NCBI GenBank assembly: GCA_036785705.1
Contig: JAWUZG010000135.1
Location: forward strand, 930,001 to 994,000
DNA from: Acanthornis magna
Taxonomy: Eukaryota > Chordata > Aves > Passeriformes > Acanthizidae
Length of the DNA: 64,000 bases
Reading direction: 5' to 3'
Shown: in pieces, positions 24,401-37,300 of the stretch
How positions within the stretch are numbered: position 1 is the stretch's first letter
Layout: every line of letters begins with the position of its first letter
Notes under the pieces: generated by a model
Told to the model about the DNA's origin: nothing
The model's input: the letters and a program-made list of their open reading frames with translations, nothing else
The model's database searches: none
Translations under genes and position numbers: made by a program

Positions 24401-26207
24401 GGATAACTGATCATCAAGTGGAGATCTTTTCATTTATCAGTTTATTTTTTTGCCCTTCCACAGAGACTGGCCAAATAAAATGTTTTCTTAGTGCCCTGCT
24501 CGCCACTCTGGTGTTTTCATCAATTTCACTCTGTCTCTGGGGCTACAAGTGTTAGTCAGTTGCAATAAGGTGTCATTTTTGCCACTTCTGTGTTTATTAG
24601 GAGCTCTCAGATATTTACTGCCCAGTTTCCTGGACCTGTGCCTTGGGTGAGCTGTGTGGGACATGTGCTCGAGAGCTGTGGCAGAAATGTGTGCGGCCGA
24701 TCTGGGCACAGCAGTAATAAAATACAGAGCTAAGGATCATTTCCTGCCCACTGATAGGCAAGTTCAGCAAACTCTATTTATGTTTCTTGCTTGATGTAAA
24801 TTTTTGACCTTTATGATTCAGTGGACAGCCTAAAAATGTCTGAATGAATTGATAAGAATCAGTAGCCAAAAAACAGGAATCTGATAGAAAAATAGCTTTC
24901 TTCTCTTCCTTCCTTTTCACAGAAAATGGCAAAAGTCAGATTTTTTTTTTTTTAATTGCTTAAGCATGGTGTTTCCTCATCTGCTGTTCCTCCAGAACCT
25001 TTTGTGAAGCAGGCAAATTAGATCCTGCTCTGGCATCGAAAGTGCAGACACTTTTGATGTACAGTACAACAGCTGAGAAGTCCTGCAATGGGGCAGTCCT
25101 ACCAAATGCTGTCTGCTAAGGTGAAGCTGTACTGCCCCAGACCCCCTTTGGGTTTTGAGGCAGGCAGTGTGTTGCAGACTGGGCAGTCAGGCAGTGAATA
25201 AACAGTAAGTAGTTTAAATAGAAATGGGGTGCAGAGGATTTCAAGACTGGTTCTTCACCTTGACTATTTTGTTATGTTAGGAATTAATGAATGTGTTACC
25301 ATTCTTCAGTGAGCCTCAGGCTAATAACTCTGTGAGCTTAGATACCCTCAAGGTAATTTTTTCCTTCCTTTTAAATCAGGCCAATTTAGTATATGTCAAG
25401 CAGTCTGGAATAAGAAATTACTAATTTTGTGTCATTTTATATCTTTTGGTAACCATGATTATATCTATCCTGAGTGTGATCAGTTAGAAAACTTGAAAAA
25501 ATTGTGCTCTCTTCAATCTGGGCAAGGTAGTACCACAGCAGCATTTAGCAATCCTTTAAGATTTCTGGAGCCAGAATGTTGTTAGGTTCCTATAAAGTTT
25601 AATGATGCATGGTGTAATGAAAATGATGTAATAGCACAAAGTTAAACAGGATACTTCATTTGCAGATTGGAAATTAGAGATGGATCTGGCCTTTTTCCCT
25701 TGCTGTGTGGGAGCGTTGGAATGTAGTTCTGGTTTGGGCACCCCACGTGCACTGCCTGCAATTGCCTTTGCAGGATGCACGAACAAAATTCATCTGAAAC
25801 TGCAGAGTCACTTGTGAAGTACCAGAGGGGCATGAAGTTCTGTAAAAGCAAGACCATGAAACAACTAGAGCAGCTAAAACTGCCTGTGGTAGAGAGAACA
25901 TGATGTGCAATTTAAATATCAATAGTAGTTGATGTAAAATAAAGAAAATACCTGCAATCTGTCTTGGACTCCTGTCTGTGGCTTGGATGAGGGAGCAGAA
26001 GAAATGATTGCAAAAAAGTTTTGCGGGGCACACGGGACGGTCTGGCTTCAGTTTTACAAATGGCTTAAAAGTTCAGTTATCAAAATTAGTTCTCATAGCA
26101 CAGTTTGGAGTTTTTGGTGTGTGAAAGGAGAGGAGATGGGAAAGAAGGGAAAGGCAAGGTGGGTGTGCAGCACTGTTGGGCAAAGGGAGATGTATGGAAT
26201 AGGTCTG
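21474..26207. other. Unique non-coding DNA, no gene recognised
   Basis: I see no CR1 tail, coding-like ORF or RNA gene. A T12 run lies near 24942-24953. ORFs at 25556-26033 (minus) and 25983-26356 (plus) overlap and have no motif. The sequence at 22826 reads TTGCAG|GTGAGT, joining a weak 3' splice site to a donor, but the pyrimidine tract is poor. Confidence 0.5.
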
Positions 26208-26245
26208 CCTGGTTAAAGACATTCTCCCTGGTTAAAGACACTCTC
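26208..26245 (+). repeat. 19-bp tandem duplication
   Basis: CCTGGTTAAAGACATTCTC (26208-26226) is followed directly by CCTGGTTAAAGACACTCTC, which differs at one base. The near-identity suggests a young slippage or end-joining duplication. Confidence 0.92.
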
Positions 26246-29200
26246 CATTCAAAAATGGCCATCAGTATAGGGAGGGGGGATTTAAAGAATTACACTGAAA
26301 TGGTGCTAGCTGAAAAGAAGGTCAGGGGAGTTGAAATCTACTATTACTACCTGTAGCAAAGCTAGTATCTGCAGATGAAAGCTGCTGGGGTAGGAGGGAA
26401 ATACCTACAAAGAACAAACTGAAGTGGACTCCCACAGTAATTCTATCCCTCTGAGTTAAAGCTGATTCTTTCAGAATCCAGAAATATTCACTTTGCGGCA
26501 TCCCTAAAGTGGGAACAGAGCAGTACATACAAATTAAGTCCTAATCTCACCCTAATCTTATGGCAGAAGAGAAAGAATCAGTAAAAAGACAAGTGGAACT
26601 CAACCAAAAGCAGCTAACAAACATCGCTAACTAACATTTTAATGCTAGAGCAGTTATTAGGCACCAAAAAAATGATCTATCTTCGAGATTCTTGGCGTTC
26701 AAATAATTTTCTCAAATGAGTGCTAAGGTCTTTGTCATGCTTCTGATCTGCACTCTCATTCTTAGACTACACCCAAGTTTGTGGCTTTTAGATTGGCTAA
26801 ATAACTGATGAGCCATGCTCATGCTCAGAGTCTGACACTGCTGGTGTTCTTTGCAGTGTAGGAGAGATTTTTCACCAGCTTCAGGGCATGGGACACCTGC
26901 TGCCATCCCTTAAGCAATAAACTTGAAGGTTTGTAACAGATGCTTTATAAGGCATTTTCATAATGTGTTGTTCTGTGTTTCCTTTTACTGTTCCTGTTAA
27001 ATCAAGATTTTAAAGCTGTTTTCTTTGAAGGCAAGTGACAAGTGAATCACTAAGTAAGGGTACAGAGACAGACAGTTTGACAGCCCATGGAAACAACAAT
27101 CCAGGGTATGAATGGCAAAGCTGATGTGTAATTCTGATTTATACATTGCTAAATAGTGAAAATTTCTAGGAACAGTTGCATAGTTTTGGAAGTTTCTTCT
27201 TTAAAATAATTTTCCCCTGTGTTGCAAGTGAGCATCAGCAGCTGTGGCTCAAAATATGGCCAAGTATGAGGAGAGGAATTGGAATTTTTTCCCTTTGAGT
27301 TCTCATTAGCCATCATCAGTGTGGTTCTCATGGCTTTCTGTCTTCTGTTTCCTGTGATTTCTAGATGACTGCTGTCCCTTCTATGGCCGTGTACTTCTTG
27401 CCCCTGCTTTGATAATAGCATTTTGGTGAAGGCTTGCTCGAATTGTTTGTGGCTTTGCTGCAATAAGTGGTTATTACATCCATGATGCTCTAGTAGGGCG
27501 TTTCTTTCCCTGTTCCTTCTGAATGTTTGTGCACACACACTGGCACAGCTGGTGCTGAACACCACTATAAATGTCCCTGCAGTCCCTGTGAGGAGTCCTG
27601 GTGGAGGCAAAGCAGGCACTGCCTGGTGTGCCTGAGTCCCTTCCTTGGTGGCACATTGGTGCTGGGGCTCCCTTTGAGCTCACTGCTGGGTGTGCTCTCC
27701 AGGGTGCAGAATGGACATTTTCACCATCCCAACTGTTGCTAAATAGGCTGATTAATCAATATGTCTATATTAATTTCTGTATTTCCTTACTCTGTCCTAA
27801 CTCTTTAGGAGCTCATCAGAATGTAAGATTCATTGTAGCTGTTCCCACAAAAGTGCATTACTTCAAAACTACTTTTGTTTGTTCAGGGTCCTGTGGAGTT
27901 TAGAGTGTCTTAAAGAAGTTATTATTAAAATGTCTTCTGTCTAGAATCAGGTAAGAGCTCAAGGACATGCTACAAATTCTCTTAATGTGATCAGGGGGAT
28001 TGGATTAGACAGCTTTCACAGATGCACACTGGTACCACTCCCACGGAAAGGACAGATGATCCCAACTAGAAGATATTCTGAAATGCAGAGCTCCAAAAAA
28101 AACTTCTTGCAGAGGTTTTCATTCTGAATACCTTAAACTTTTTGTCTTGCACTTCATAGTCCAATTACTTTCTTTTGGTCTTTCTGTGAAAATCTGTTCC
28201 TTCTTCAGAGTCTTTTGCAGTTTGCCACAGTGGCTGTGGCTTGATGCCAGCTGGGTACACAACCTGACTTGCTGTGAGACAAGACTGGGGACTCTTCCAA
28301 ATAGCTGGCAACTACAAATATCTGCAAAACAGAGACAGGCAACTTTACTGCCAGCTGTCTCTGTCTGACAAAAATGCCATCTTGGGTTACATGCACAGGA
28401 GAGAACTAATAGTTTAAAAAAATGCGGGTTTTTTGTTTGTTTGATTTAGTGGGGTTTTTGTTAAGCCAGCTGAGCTAAAGAATCAAAGTTTTCACAGCTT
28501 ATGTAGGACTTAAGAGGAATACACATTGTGGCTTTAGCTTCAGTTTTCAACAGATTCAAGGTATTTGTAGTGATCTTTACAGAAACAGGGTTATTGTTCG
28601 TATTTATGTTTTGAGGAAAAATAATTTCTGTGTAGATGACCTGTAATACAGAAGATGTTCACATAATTATAAAGAAAATTTAAACATTGGAAGGGAAGGA
28701 AGTGTTTAAGATAAATGTTCGTAAATATAAATCAACACTAATAAAAGGGAAATGGTGCTTATCACTGTTTGATGGAGTGTATTAAGATAAATGTTTTCTA
28801 AGCACTGCAATGAATGAAGTTCAGGTGCATTTAAAAGTTAAGTACATTATTTTAAAAACTGAAACCCAAATCTGTTAGTCATTTCATTATGTTTTAAAAA
28901 TGTTTTAAACACTTCCGTCTGTCCAGAGTGGGAGATGTTGTCTCATCATCTAATTCTCTGCTTCCTACTCTACTGAAATCTAATCAGAGAGGAATCTCCC
29001 CATCCTCTGGGAGGAATGAGCTTAACCTCTTGCCTAAGCTATTTATATTAACAGAAAATATTTCACTGCTACTTTTCCTTTTGTTGTTGTTGTTTTGTTT
29101 TGTCTGCAAGGATTATTTACAGGAAAGCCTAGGAAAGTTCCTACATCTACACCAGGAACCAAGAGACACATAAATGCAAATGCAGTTCTGAATCTGTAGC

Positions 29201-29329
29201 CCCACTCTATATATGGGTAGAAAGATTTATAAGAGATATTGACTTAAATGCAGATGAGAAAAGCTTCAGTTGCTGTAGGACTGCATTGAATGAAGAGATC
29301 ACATTTTCTGAGGCTTCTGTGTCTGTCAG
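26246..29329. other. Unique non-coding DNA, no gene recognised
   Basis: A 156-codon minus-strand ORF (27149-27619) has no recognisable domain, and plus-strand ORFs overlap it, so I treat it as chance. Around 27988-28030 the words 'tgatcagggggattggattagac' partly resemble an old CR1 3' region, but no tail follows and I do not call it. A short GTT run lies near 29083-29094. Confidence 0.5.
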
Positions 29330-29370
29330 CTCTGGGGTCCTTGAACTCTAAGGACCCCAGAGGTTTTTTG
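29330..29370 (+). repeat. Perfect 13-bp hairpin followed by T6
   Basis: CTCTGGGGTCCTT (29330-29342) pairs exactly with AAGGACCCCAGAG (29350-29362) across a 7-base loop, and a T6 run follows one base later. The stem is GC-rich and would be stable in RNA. It looks like a terminator-style hairpin, but in a vertebrate genome that form carries no Pol II meaning. T6 could stop RNA polymerase III if a small RNA gene lay upstream, but I see no A or B box. The stem is much shorter than a microRNA precursor. Confidence 0.85.
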
Positions 29371-31189
29371 CATCTTTACTCTGGGTTTGGATTTTGGATT
29401 CAGATCTGTTTCTTGAATTGGCCACCCCAAGGTTTTCTGAAGTCTGAAACACAGAACCAAGCTGGTGTTTAACTTCAGCCATTCTCTGTTGGTTTCTGTA
29501 GGTCTCTCTTAAAGGACTGTAGGAGGTGATCTTTCCTGTAGGTAAAATACAGGAATTGACATAAGGCTATGCCATCCATCTCAGTCAAGTGAAGTAACTT
29601 TCTGTTTCAAAATCTTCTCTTTCACCTGAAGTATTACATTTCTGCTTACCCAGAAACTCACTATTATTGCTTGAATGAGCAGCAGTGTAATCCTCTGAGG
29701 TGCTGGTGTCCGAGGGGCCAGGAAGGCAATGAAAACTCCAACCAGTGTAGTGTGAAAGCTCCCAGGTAGAGCTGCCTGGGGACTTTGCAATATGAGCTGC
29801 ACTGATTTTTCTTGCACCACAGAGTAAGGGATTACACTGCACTGCTCCTGCTGCAGGATGGGGATGAGGATGAAAACTGGTCATGGAGAGAAGAGCCCTA
29901 TTGAGCTGAGTGAGGGGTATGAGTGTCCAAGGAGAGGGTAGTCTTTGCCAGACTGGCCCACATGTGCTGCCCCCTCTGTGGGGAAGTGTGGCAAACCTCA
30001 GTCAGCAGCAGCAGCGAAATGTCGCAAACCAGAAGAGGGAGGGAAGTGTATAGTCAGAATAAAAATATTAGCAAGTAGTGTTTCTTACCTCTGTCTTCCT
30101 TTCTCCTGGGAGGAAAAGGTAAAATAAGCCCCCAAAGTGCTTTGCTGTTCTGCCTGTGTGACCTGTGTTCCACTGCAGAGGTCAGAGGAGCCATGGTGGT
30201 GCAGCTGGGTGAGAAGTGGGAGTCACAGGTAATCCTCTTTGCACTTACTCTCCAGAGGATTTCAATTTCCAGGGTAGTCTGAGGTCTGCAATTTGAGAGT
30301 GATCCTGTAGGACAGCAACACTGAAAGGAATGTTGCAGTAGGTGGAGGGGTGCTGAGCTGTGGTGAGCCACCCCTGTGCAGTGGCACTGAGGCACACAAA
30401 GACCCAGGGAGCTGCTGGCACTGGGATGTACAGCCCACTGTGTGGTGCACACCCCTCTTCAGGGACATCATCGTCACAGCCATGTTCTGGTGGCTTTTCC
30501 ATGCCCTCAGTGCATCTCCTTGCTTGTCTTCTGTTGAGGATTCTTCAAATGATGCTGTAAGAGCAAGTACCACTTCTCCCAGGCTTCTGTGTTGTTGTTG
30601 AAGCAGGCGATGTGTGGTGGAGTGGAGCATCTTCTCAAGTGAAATGCAGCCTGTTGTCAATGAAAGGCCAGATCTGGCTCTTCTCAGCCAAACCCTTTTT
30701 GTCAGAACTAGGAAGAACATCAGAAGCAGGCTCCAGAAATGTGGAATCCACTGTATGATTGTATTTGGTTACTTAATTCAGAATTCACTCCAAAACTAGA
30801 GAAGGCCATTTTCTGACCTTTTCAGCTGAGTAAAGCTGTAGGTGCCTGTTGTCTCTCTGGAAGGGTGTGTAAAAGCTCTGTTCCTCTTGGTGCAAGAAGC
30901 CATAAATGATTATCTTTCAGGAGCAGAGCATCTCTCCTCCCAGAACAGCTGGGATTAGCTCAGTAGTGAATCCATAAGCTACATGGTTTGGTTTGTTTTT
31001 TTTTCCAGAAAACCCACTTTATTTTACACCAGGCATGAAGAAGATGTAGAGGGATAATCTCTGCTCCTTTTTCACCTCTGAAAAGTAACATCATTCAGGA
31101 TGTGATTCTCCACTTGGGAATCCTTCTTACATAAAGTTGCTTATGGATTCTGGCTTTTCTACTTCATCCAAGGATTATACACACTTTGT
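29371..31189. other. Unique non-coding DNA, no gene recognised
   Basis: The 29.58-30.72 kb part is GC-richer than its surroundings and carries overlapping ORFs on both strands (up to 152 codons, 30262-30720 minus). None has a domain. CAG/CAGCAG words lie near 30004-30014. A weak joined splice signal (CTTTCCTGTAG|GTAAAA, 29541/29542) is noted under findings. Confidence 0.5.
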
Positions 31190-31380
31190 CAGTTTTCACT
31201 GAGCTCTTTTTGCTTTTGGTATAAATACACCATTCGTATTCATGAGGGGGGAAAAAAAGCAGCTTTAGTTATGCCTGTCCACGGCAAAACCTAATTTGAT
31301 TATGTGGCATAATTTAACCTTTTAAAGGCATAACCTGACCTTTTATCGGGGGAGCTGCTTTAATTAAGCTAAACCAGAGA
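31190..31380. promoter_or_regulatory. Candidate conserved non-coding element
   Basis: The stretch is non-repetitive and TAAT-rich and retains CpGs (TTCGTATT, CCACGGC, TATCGGGG). The module GGCATAA...ACCTTTTA occurs twice in a row (about 31307-31323 and 31327-31346). The second copy holds TGACCTTT, a nuclear-receptor type half-site in reverse. TTTAATTAAGCTAA (31360-31373) supplies homeodomain-type cores. No ORF fits. Regulatory function is inferred from composition. Confidence 0.35.
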
Positions 31381-34300
31381 AGACTGTGTCTTCTGTGCTT
31401 CTGAAAAGACAGAAGAATTTTGGAAATGCTTTACACTGCTTGGAATACAGGAGACAGCCAAGAGCCTGTGCTAACAGATCTTGCTGAAAGAGGCATTTGT
31501 AGGAGAAAGTGAGGCTTTAAATGTGCCAGCAGTGGTGGCAGGGAAGCACCTTTCCATGTTGTCCTTGTAAGGGAGAAGATGATGCTTTTTAACCATTCTG
31601 CACTTAACAGGCTGAATGTGGAGATGAGGTTTTGCTTCTAAGCCTCCTCTAGTTCTCAAAGCACAGGGAGTTGTCCAGCCACATCAGAGCAACTTACTTG
31701 CAGCTGAATCAGAAATCTGTATGCAAAAATCTTATTCTTGGTAATTATTCAGAAGACCTTAACATTTCCTGTGGGAGAAATGGAGGTTTCTGTAAGCCTT
31801 CATAGATTTCTTCTTTTAAAACTGCTGTTGAAGACAGTTCCACAGATAAAATCTTTTATGTCTCTTTTTCACAAATCTGTATGTGTGAGAGAAATCAAGA
31901 TAGAATCAAGATTATATGGAATGCTTCAGTAATACTACATACACATTTCATTGCTAAACTTTGTGTGTAGAAAGTGATTAGAAGTTTTAGAGTTAAGGTA
32001 AAAGAATAAAATATATTGGTTTGCATTAATGATTTATATCAAATAAGTGATCTGGTAATTAAGGTTGAAATGGTGCTTGAATTTAAATCTTAAATTCTGG
32101 CATGCATAACTTCTCTTTCTATTTCCTAGGGTCAAAATTTCACTTATATAGTCTCAATCTTTAATTTTATTTAAAGTAGTGATTGAAGAATAACTGTTCT
32201 TTCATAATTTCTCCTTCTAAACTTGGAAGAAGCTGTTTAGAAATTATTCATAGTCTTTTGAAAATCCTGGCCACTTTAAAACATAGTTTCCAGTAGAATT
32301 TTCTCAGCATGTGAAAAAGGGCTCAGAATTTGTACCTTTGATCCCTCTAAATGCTCTGCTGTTGTTGCATAGACCACATACTAACCATAAAATAGAAGCC
32401 AGAGCCAGCTATCAGGTTCGGATACATGTATGCCTTTTCCCAACTTTTCTCAGTCAAAAATTAATAGTTTTACAAGCTCCCTACCTGTAAATGTCAAGGT
32501 GTCATTTGCATAGATTTCAAAGTTTTAATCTGTCCAAATTTAAACTTGGCCAGGACCTAACAGGTTTTCAACCTGAAACTCCAAATCCAATTTCTTGGCC
32601 CATATTTATTTTACAAGGAAGATGACCTTGATATGTATGTCAATATCCTAAGCTCTTAGTTTAGCTTTTGCTAAATAAATCGACAGAATTGTGTATTTCA
32701 TTATAGCACAGTCCTGACCCAGTGCAACAGGAAAATTCCTAGAAAATTCAGTGGAGCCTGATTTTCATACACTGTAGTTTGAGACCTATGTAAGAAAGAG
32801 CCCTAAAACATTGTAGCTGATGCAAAATTAGAGAATTGGCCTTGCATTTGTTTTCCTAAGTTTTCACCCATTTAGTTGACATTTTTTAGTTTCCTAAATT
32901 GTCAAGAGTATTTTGATAATTCCTTTTGCTAAGACATGAGCAGAGGAAAAGTCTGGGTTTGCGTCACTGAATATTTTCCCATTTGTGCTTCTGGACTTGA
33001 ATAATCTAAGGCAAACTCACTATTTTCCTCTTTGTCATCTTCAGTGCAGCCAATGCGAAAGAGCTGAGATTAGGAAACTTACTATGTGATAAGAACTCCA
33101 GCAATTATAATGTTGGGTTTTCACTTCTTAATACTCCCTTCTATTTCCTGTGAACATCAACATACTCAACAATTTATGCCCCATTGAAAGTCCAGTATTT
33201 GATAGTTTAGACAGAAACTTTCTTTTTCTGCAATGTGCAGTTTCTCTTCCTATACTGGAATCTTTAAATACTCAGTTGGCAATTCCTATTATAGTTGATT
33301 ATTTGGACCAGGCAAATTGCCGAATAAAAGGTTTGTAAATGATCTGCTTTATATTTGTGCGGTCCTCAAAGGACTGAAATTTGCTTTGGGGAAAAGCAAA
33401 TGACCAAGTAATAACATTTTCTTTTTTTTAAAGCACTGCCAGAAACTTAATTTCAGAGAGCTTTTTATTATTAAATTTCCCAGCCTTCCTTTCAAGCACG
33501 TTATTAGGAACATGGTTCATTTATTTGGGAGAGGGAGGAAAGCACTGAAGAAGGGGGAGATAAAGGTGAAAAGCAAGCTCATTAATTCATATTGTGATCT
33601 AAGTGTAGAGTTCATGTTGGCAACAATTTCAGTTTTCTAATGTGCAGTCATTGTGAAAGACTGATTCTAACATGCAAACCTCAAAGAAGTGAGAAAATTG
33701 TTTCTCTTCTTTTTTGGAGCTCATTTATATTGAAATTTTTAAGGCCTTTGGAATTTTCAAGTGGTTCTCCTAGAGCAGGTGAAAAAGACCTTTGCTCTTT
33801 AACAGAAGGAGCCAGAGAAATCAAGCTTTTGCTTGTTTTACTTACAAACTAGATGCAGCTTTGAGCACTGGGCTTGAGTTTGATGCTGTTAGAAAAGTGA
33901 AGTCTAGGTAATAGATATAACGCAAGGAGGAACTGATCATTCTTCTGGGTTGTGGTCTGTAAATGTCTTTTTGTTTATTTCTATTCATGGCTTAGCAGTT
34001 GGCACCTAACTTTTAGGAAGAGAGCATTTCTCTCCAGCCTACAAAATAAAGCTGTCCTGGAAGGGTGCGACAAAGGAGGTCAGTGCTGGTATTAGTTACA
34101 TAATAAATGCTTTTTTTCTTCTCAGTGAAAGGCAGAAATTCTGTGAGCCCACTTAAAGCATGGGGACAATCCAAAGCCTAAGTTTGTCCATGACAGCTGA
34201 GAAAGCTGACTGGAAACTGGAACTTCCATTCCCCAGGAGAGCTGAACATTTTTTAATTTTCTGTCATTCTACTTGGAAAAATTAGCATTCTATAATATTC

Positions 34301-37300
34301 TATTATTTCTAGGGGCATAGAAATATTTCAAGTTCAGTATTGTTCAAATTGACAAGAATGTTCCTATTTCTTCTGTTTGTTTACCAAACCTAATCTGATT
34401 AAATTAATATTTTCAAGAGCAAACAGCTTTCTCAAGAAATGCCTTTGCTATTTGTTATCAGGGGATTGTGGACACATTTCTCTAAGCGAAGGCCGTAATT
34501 TTCTGTCCATTCAATTTAACTACTTTTCTGCTTTTTCTGTGGACCATCCAAGCTGGAGCTCTGAGCTGTTGGCTGTCCCTCCCCAGCAGCTGTTTCTGTA
34601 GTGTGTGGGTCTTGTCAAGGAAAACACTGAATACGTTCCTGCTTTCCTTAGCACCATTGATGAGATGTTTCTGGCTTCCTGAAATCACTGTCAGGCACAG
34701 GGAGAGCTCTGAGGAGCCGTGTGCTCCTGGTGCTTTTAGAATTTGAGATCAGGAAAACTCTTCTATTCCACTTTACTTGCTTGAGCTCATTCCTCAAAAC
34801 ACTTGCTGCTGCCTTATTTATACGACTTTTTCAGGCCTCCTTGTTGCAGATTTTGTCTTTCACAGGGTTTGGTCTTTCTGGCAGCCTGATTAGTATTTTG
34901 CATGCTTATTCTCTCTGAGCATAACCCACGGGCAGTTACTGTGCTGCAAGACTAAGGACAGGGCTGCTCTACAACGAGTGGTCTTGTTCAATGGGAAAGG
35001 ATGGATCTGCAATGGCAACTGGGTGGGGGCGGCAGTGCAGACGATGTACTTCTTACAAGTGGCTCATGGTGGGCTAGGAAAGTGTGACAGACAGCACAGG
35101 CCTGAAGGAACGCACCATACTCTTTTAGAAATCACAAAGATAGTAACAATCAGCTGGGGGGAGGCAGCTGGAGCAAGGCAGAATAGGCACATTTTGCTTT
35201 CCTGTCTCACAAAGAGGTTCTGTGGGGTAGAGCAGGTACAAGCTGTCAGGTGTACCTTCAGGTGTTTGGGGGATGCAGTGTTACAGCGTTAGTATGAAAA
35301 GTGAAAAAGCTATTGGCACTTTTGCAAGAAATGGAGGAGAAAAACCTTGCCACCACTATTCAACAACGCTAAAAAATCCCAAACAAAACAATTTTTGTGA
35401 AAGTTTGCTCTAGAGAAACACAGAGAAAAGTTTTGGAAAACAATCTGGTGCCAATATGTAGAGTATATGTAGTAGTTTTTTTACTGTAAATCGGGTCCTG
35501 TTGCATAATTTTTTCCTCTGACCTTCACTTTTCTATGAACTTTGCAAACCCCATATAAGATGATGGGATTCTGATGGGGAAACACTTCCAGAAATCTTCT
35601 GCTAGGCTTCTTTTTTATTTTCTTCTTAAACCTATAGCTGTGTATCTTTTAGCATAATGTGGACTGTTTGGACTGTTTAATTTGCCTGGTATGTCCTTCT
35701 TGTCCTGGTGTTGCTAGAGTAAAAAGTGAGGTTGTTTAGTCCTGTTGCATCAGAACATTGCCTTGCTGGTTTTTGCAGCCTATTTCTGGGGCTGTTCTGG
35801 TTGGAAGGACTCTTTCTGGAACATGGTTGGCATTGTCAATAGTATTTCAAAGGAAGAGCTCTCAAAGGAGCATTTACCACGAAAATCAATCTTCCTTCAC
35901 TCTTCTGGGTATACATCACCTGATGTGTTTACTCTTTTCATGGCTGATGATTTGCAGACATCCCATATTCTACAAATATACTTCTCCCTACACAGCTCCT
36001 CCATCTGACAACATCACAGTTTATAGCAGAAAGTCTTGTTATTAGTCCCAAAGCTTCTGACCTTGCACACTCCTATTAAATTTCATCCCATTTCTATTAC
36101 CCTTCCAGATAATCCAGCCCCTGCTCTGTGAACCCCCAACTCTCCCTCCAGACATGTAGGTCTCAGGGAATCTATTTGTTTGTTTTTATACTTTTGTGCC
36201 AGTCATTAATACAAGTATTAAGTGAGATTGGTCTCAACCCCCGAGGGTTTTTCATTATTAACCTTCCTGAAGTTTAACAATTCCCTTCCTGCCACATGCT
36301 CCTCTAACAGGCTATAGTTAAGGGGAGGGGAAGCCTGCCCTGGCCCCCGTGACCCCTTTCAGCAGATGCCTTTGGGGCACAGGGCAGGCTGCCCTTTCCC
36401 TGATCGCCACTGGGAAGCCTTGGAGGAGGAGCTGCTGGAGCAGAGCTGACAAGTTCACATGGTGAGCTCTGCCTCTGCAGCCAGGAGAGGCAGAGAGACA
36501 CAGCCAGCCTTTGGAGATGGCAGGGGGATATATGAAAGGGCAGCAAGAAAGGCCTTGTAGAATTTTCTTTGATCCAGGAAATGAGCAGGTATTGCTCAGC
36601 TGAAAGCCTGGCTGGAGGAAAGGGCCTGCCCTGCCAGGGCACCGAGGCTGGGGGAGAGATTTATTTGCAGTCCCCTTTGCTTTCACTCTTTCACTCAGCA
36701 GAGATGAGGACAGATATTTCTTCTGTTAATAGAGTTTACTGCTCCAGCTGGCATTCGAACAAAACCACCTTTCTGAGATGCTGAGGTACTCCACTCAGGC
36801 AATAGATCTCAGCACTTAATCCTAAAACCTCCTGTTGATTTGAGGTCTGCTAGAGTTACAAAAGAATAAAAAAAATAAAGTAGAAAGCTGAGAAACAACC
36901 TCCCTTTCACCAGGCGGTACAACATAAGGCATTGTACTAAATCTGACTAAAGGTGTTTTTAGCAACACAGAACTTGCAGAGTCTTGCAGTGCCAAATGTG
37001 TGAGTCTAGTGTGTTGAATTTGTTAGTTTATTGATGATTGCACACATTTAGTCTTTTGGAAGAATAAATTACTCAGTATAACAATACACAGTAATGATAG
37101 CCTTTTCTGACTTTGTGTGGTCAGAAATGATGTATAGAGACAAAATGCTAAACACCATGTTTTGTGGACAATAATTGTTAGGAGTAAAGTGTGTTTTCTT
37201 TTGTTACAACACTTACGAACATGTCAAAGTTGAGATACCATACTGATGCTTGTGCTGATACTTAGCACTTTGCATGTTCACAGCCCTGTACAAACATTAA

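Noticed and set aside
27149..27619. 156-codon minus-strand ORF
   Set aside because: No motif, overlapping ORFs on the other strand, composition like flanks.
27988..28030. Possible old CR1 3' fragment
   Set aside because: Only one short phrase matches and no CR1 tail follows.
30245..30720. Overlapping 85-152 codon ORFs on both strands
   Set aside because: Several frames are open at once in a GC-richer patch and none shows a domain.
32400..32430. GGTTCGGATAC, glimpsed as a tRNA B-box-like word
   Set aside because: No A box, acceptor stem or clover-leaf pairing fits around it.
36304..36686. GC-rich patch with 112- and 122-codon ORFs
   Set aside because: Two minus-strand frames are open together with no family signature, and few CpGs argue against an island.
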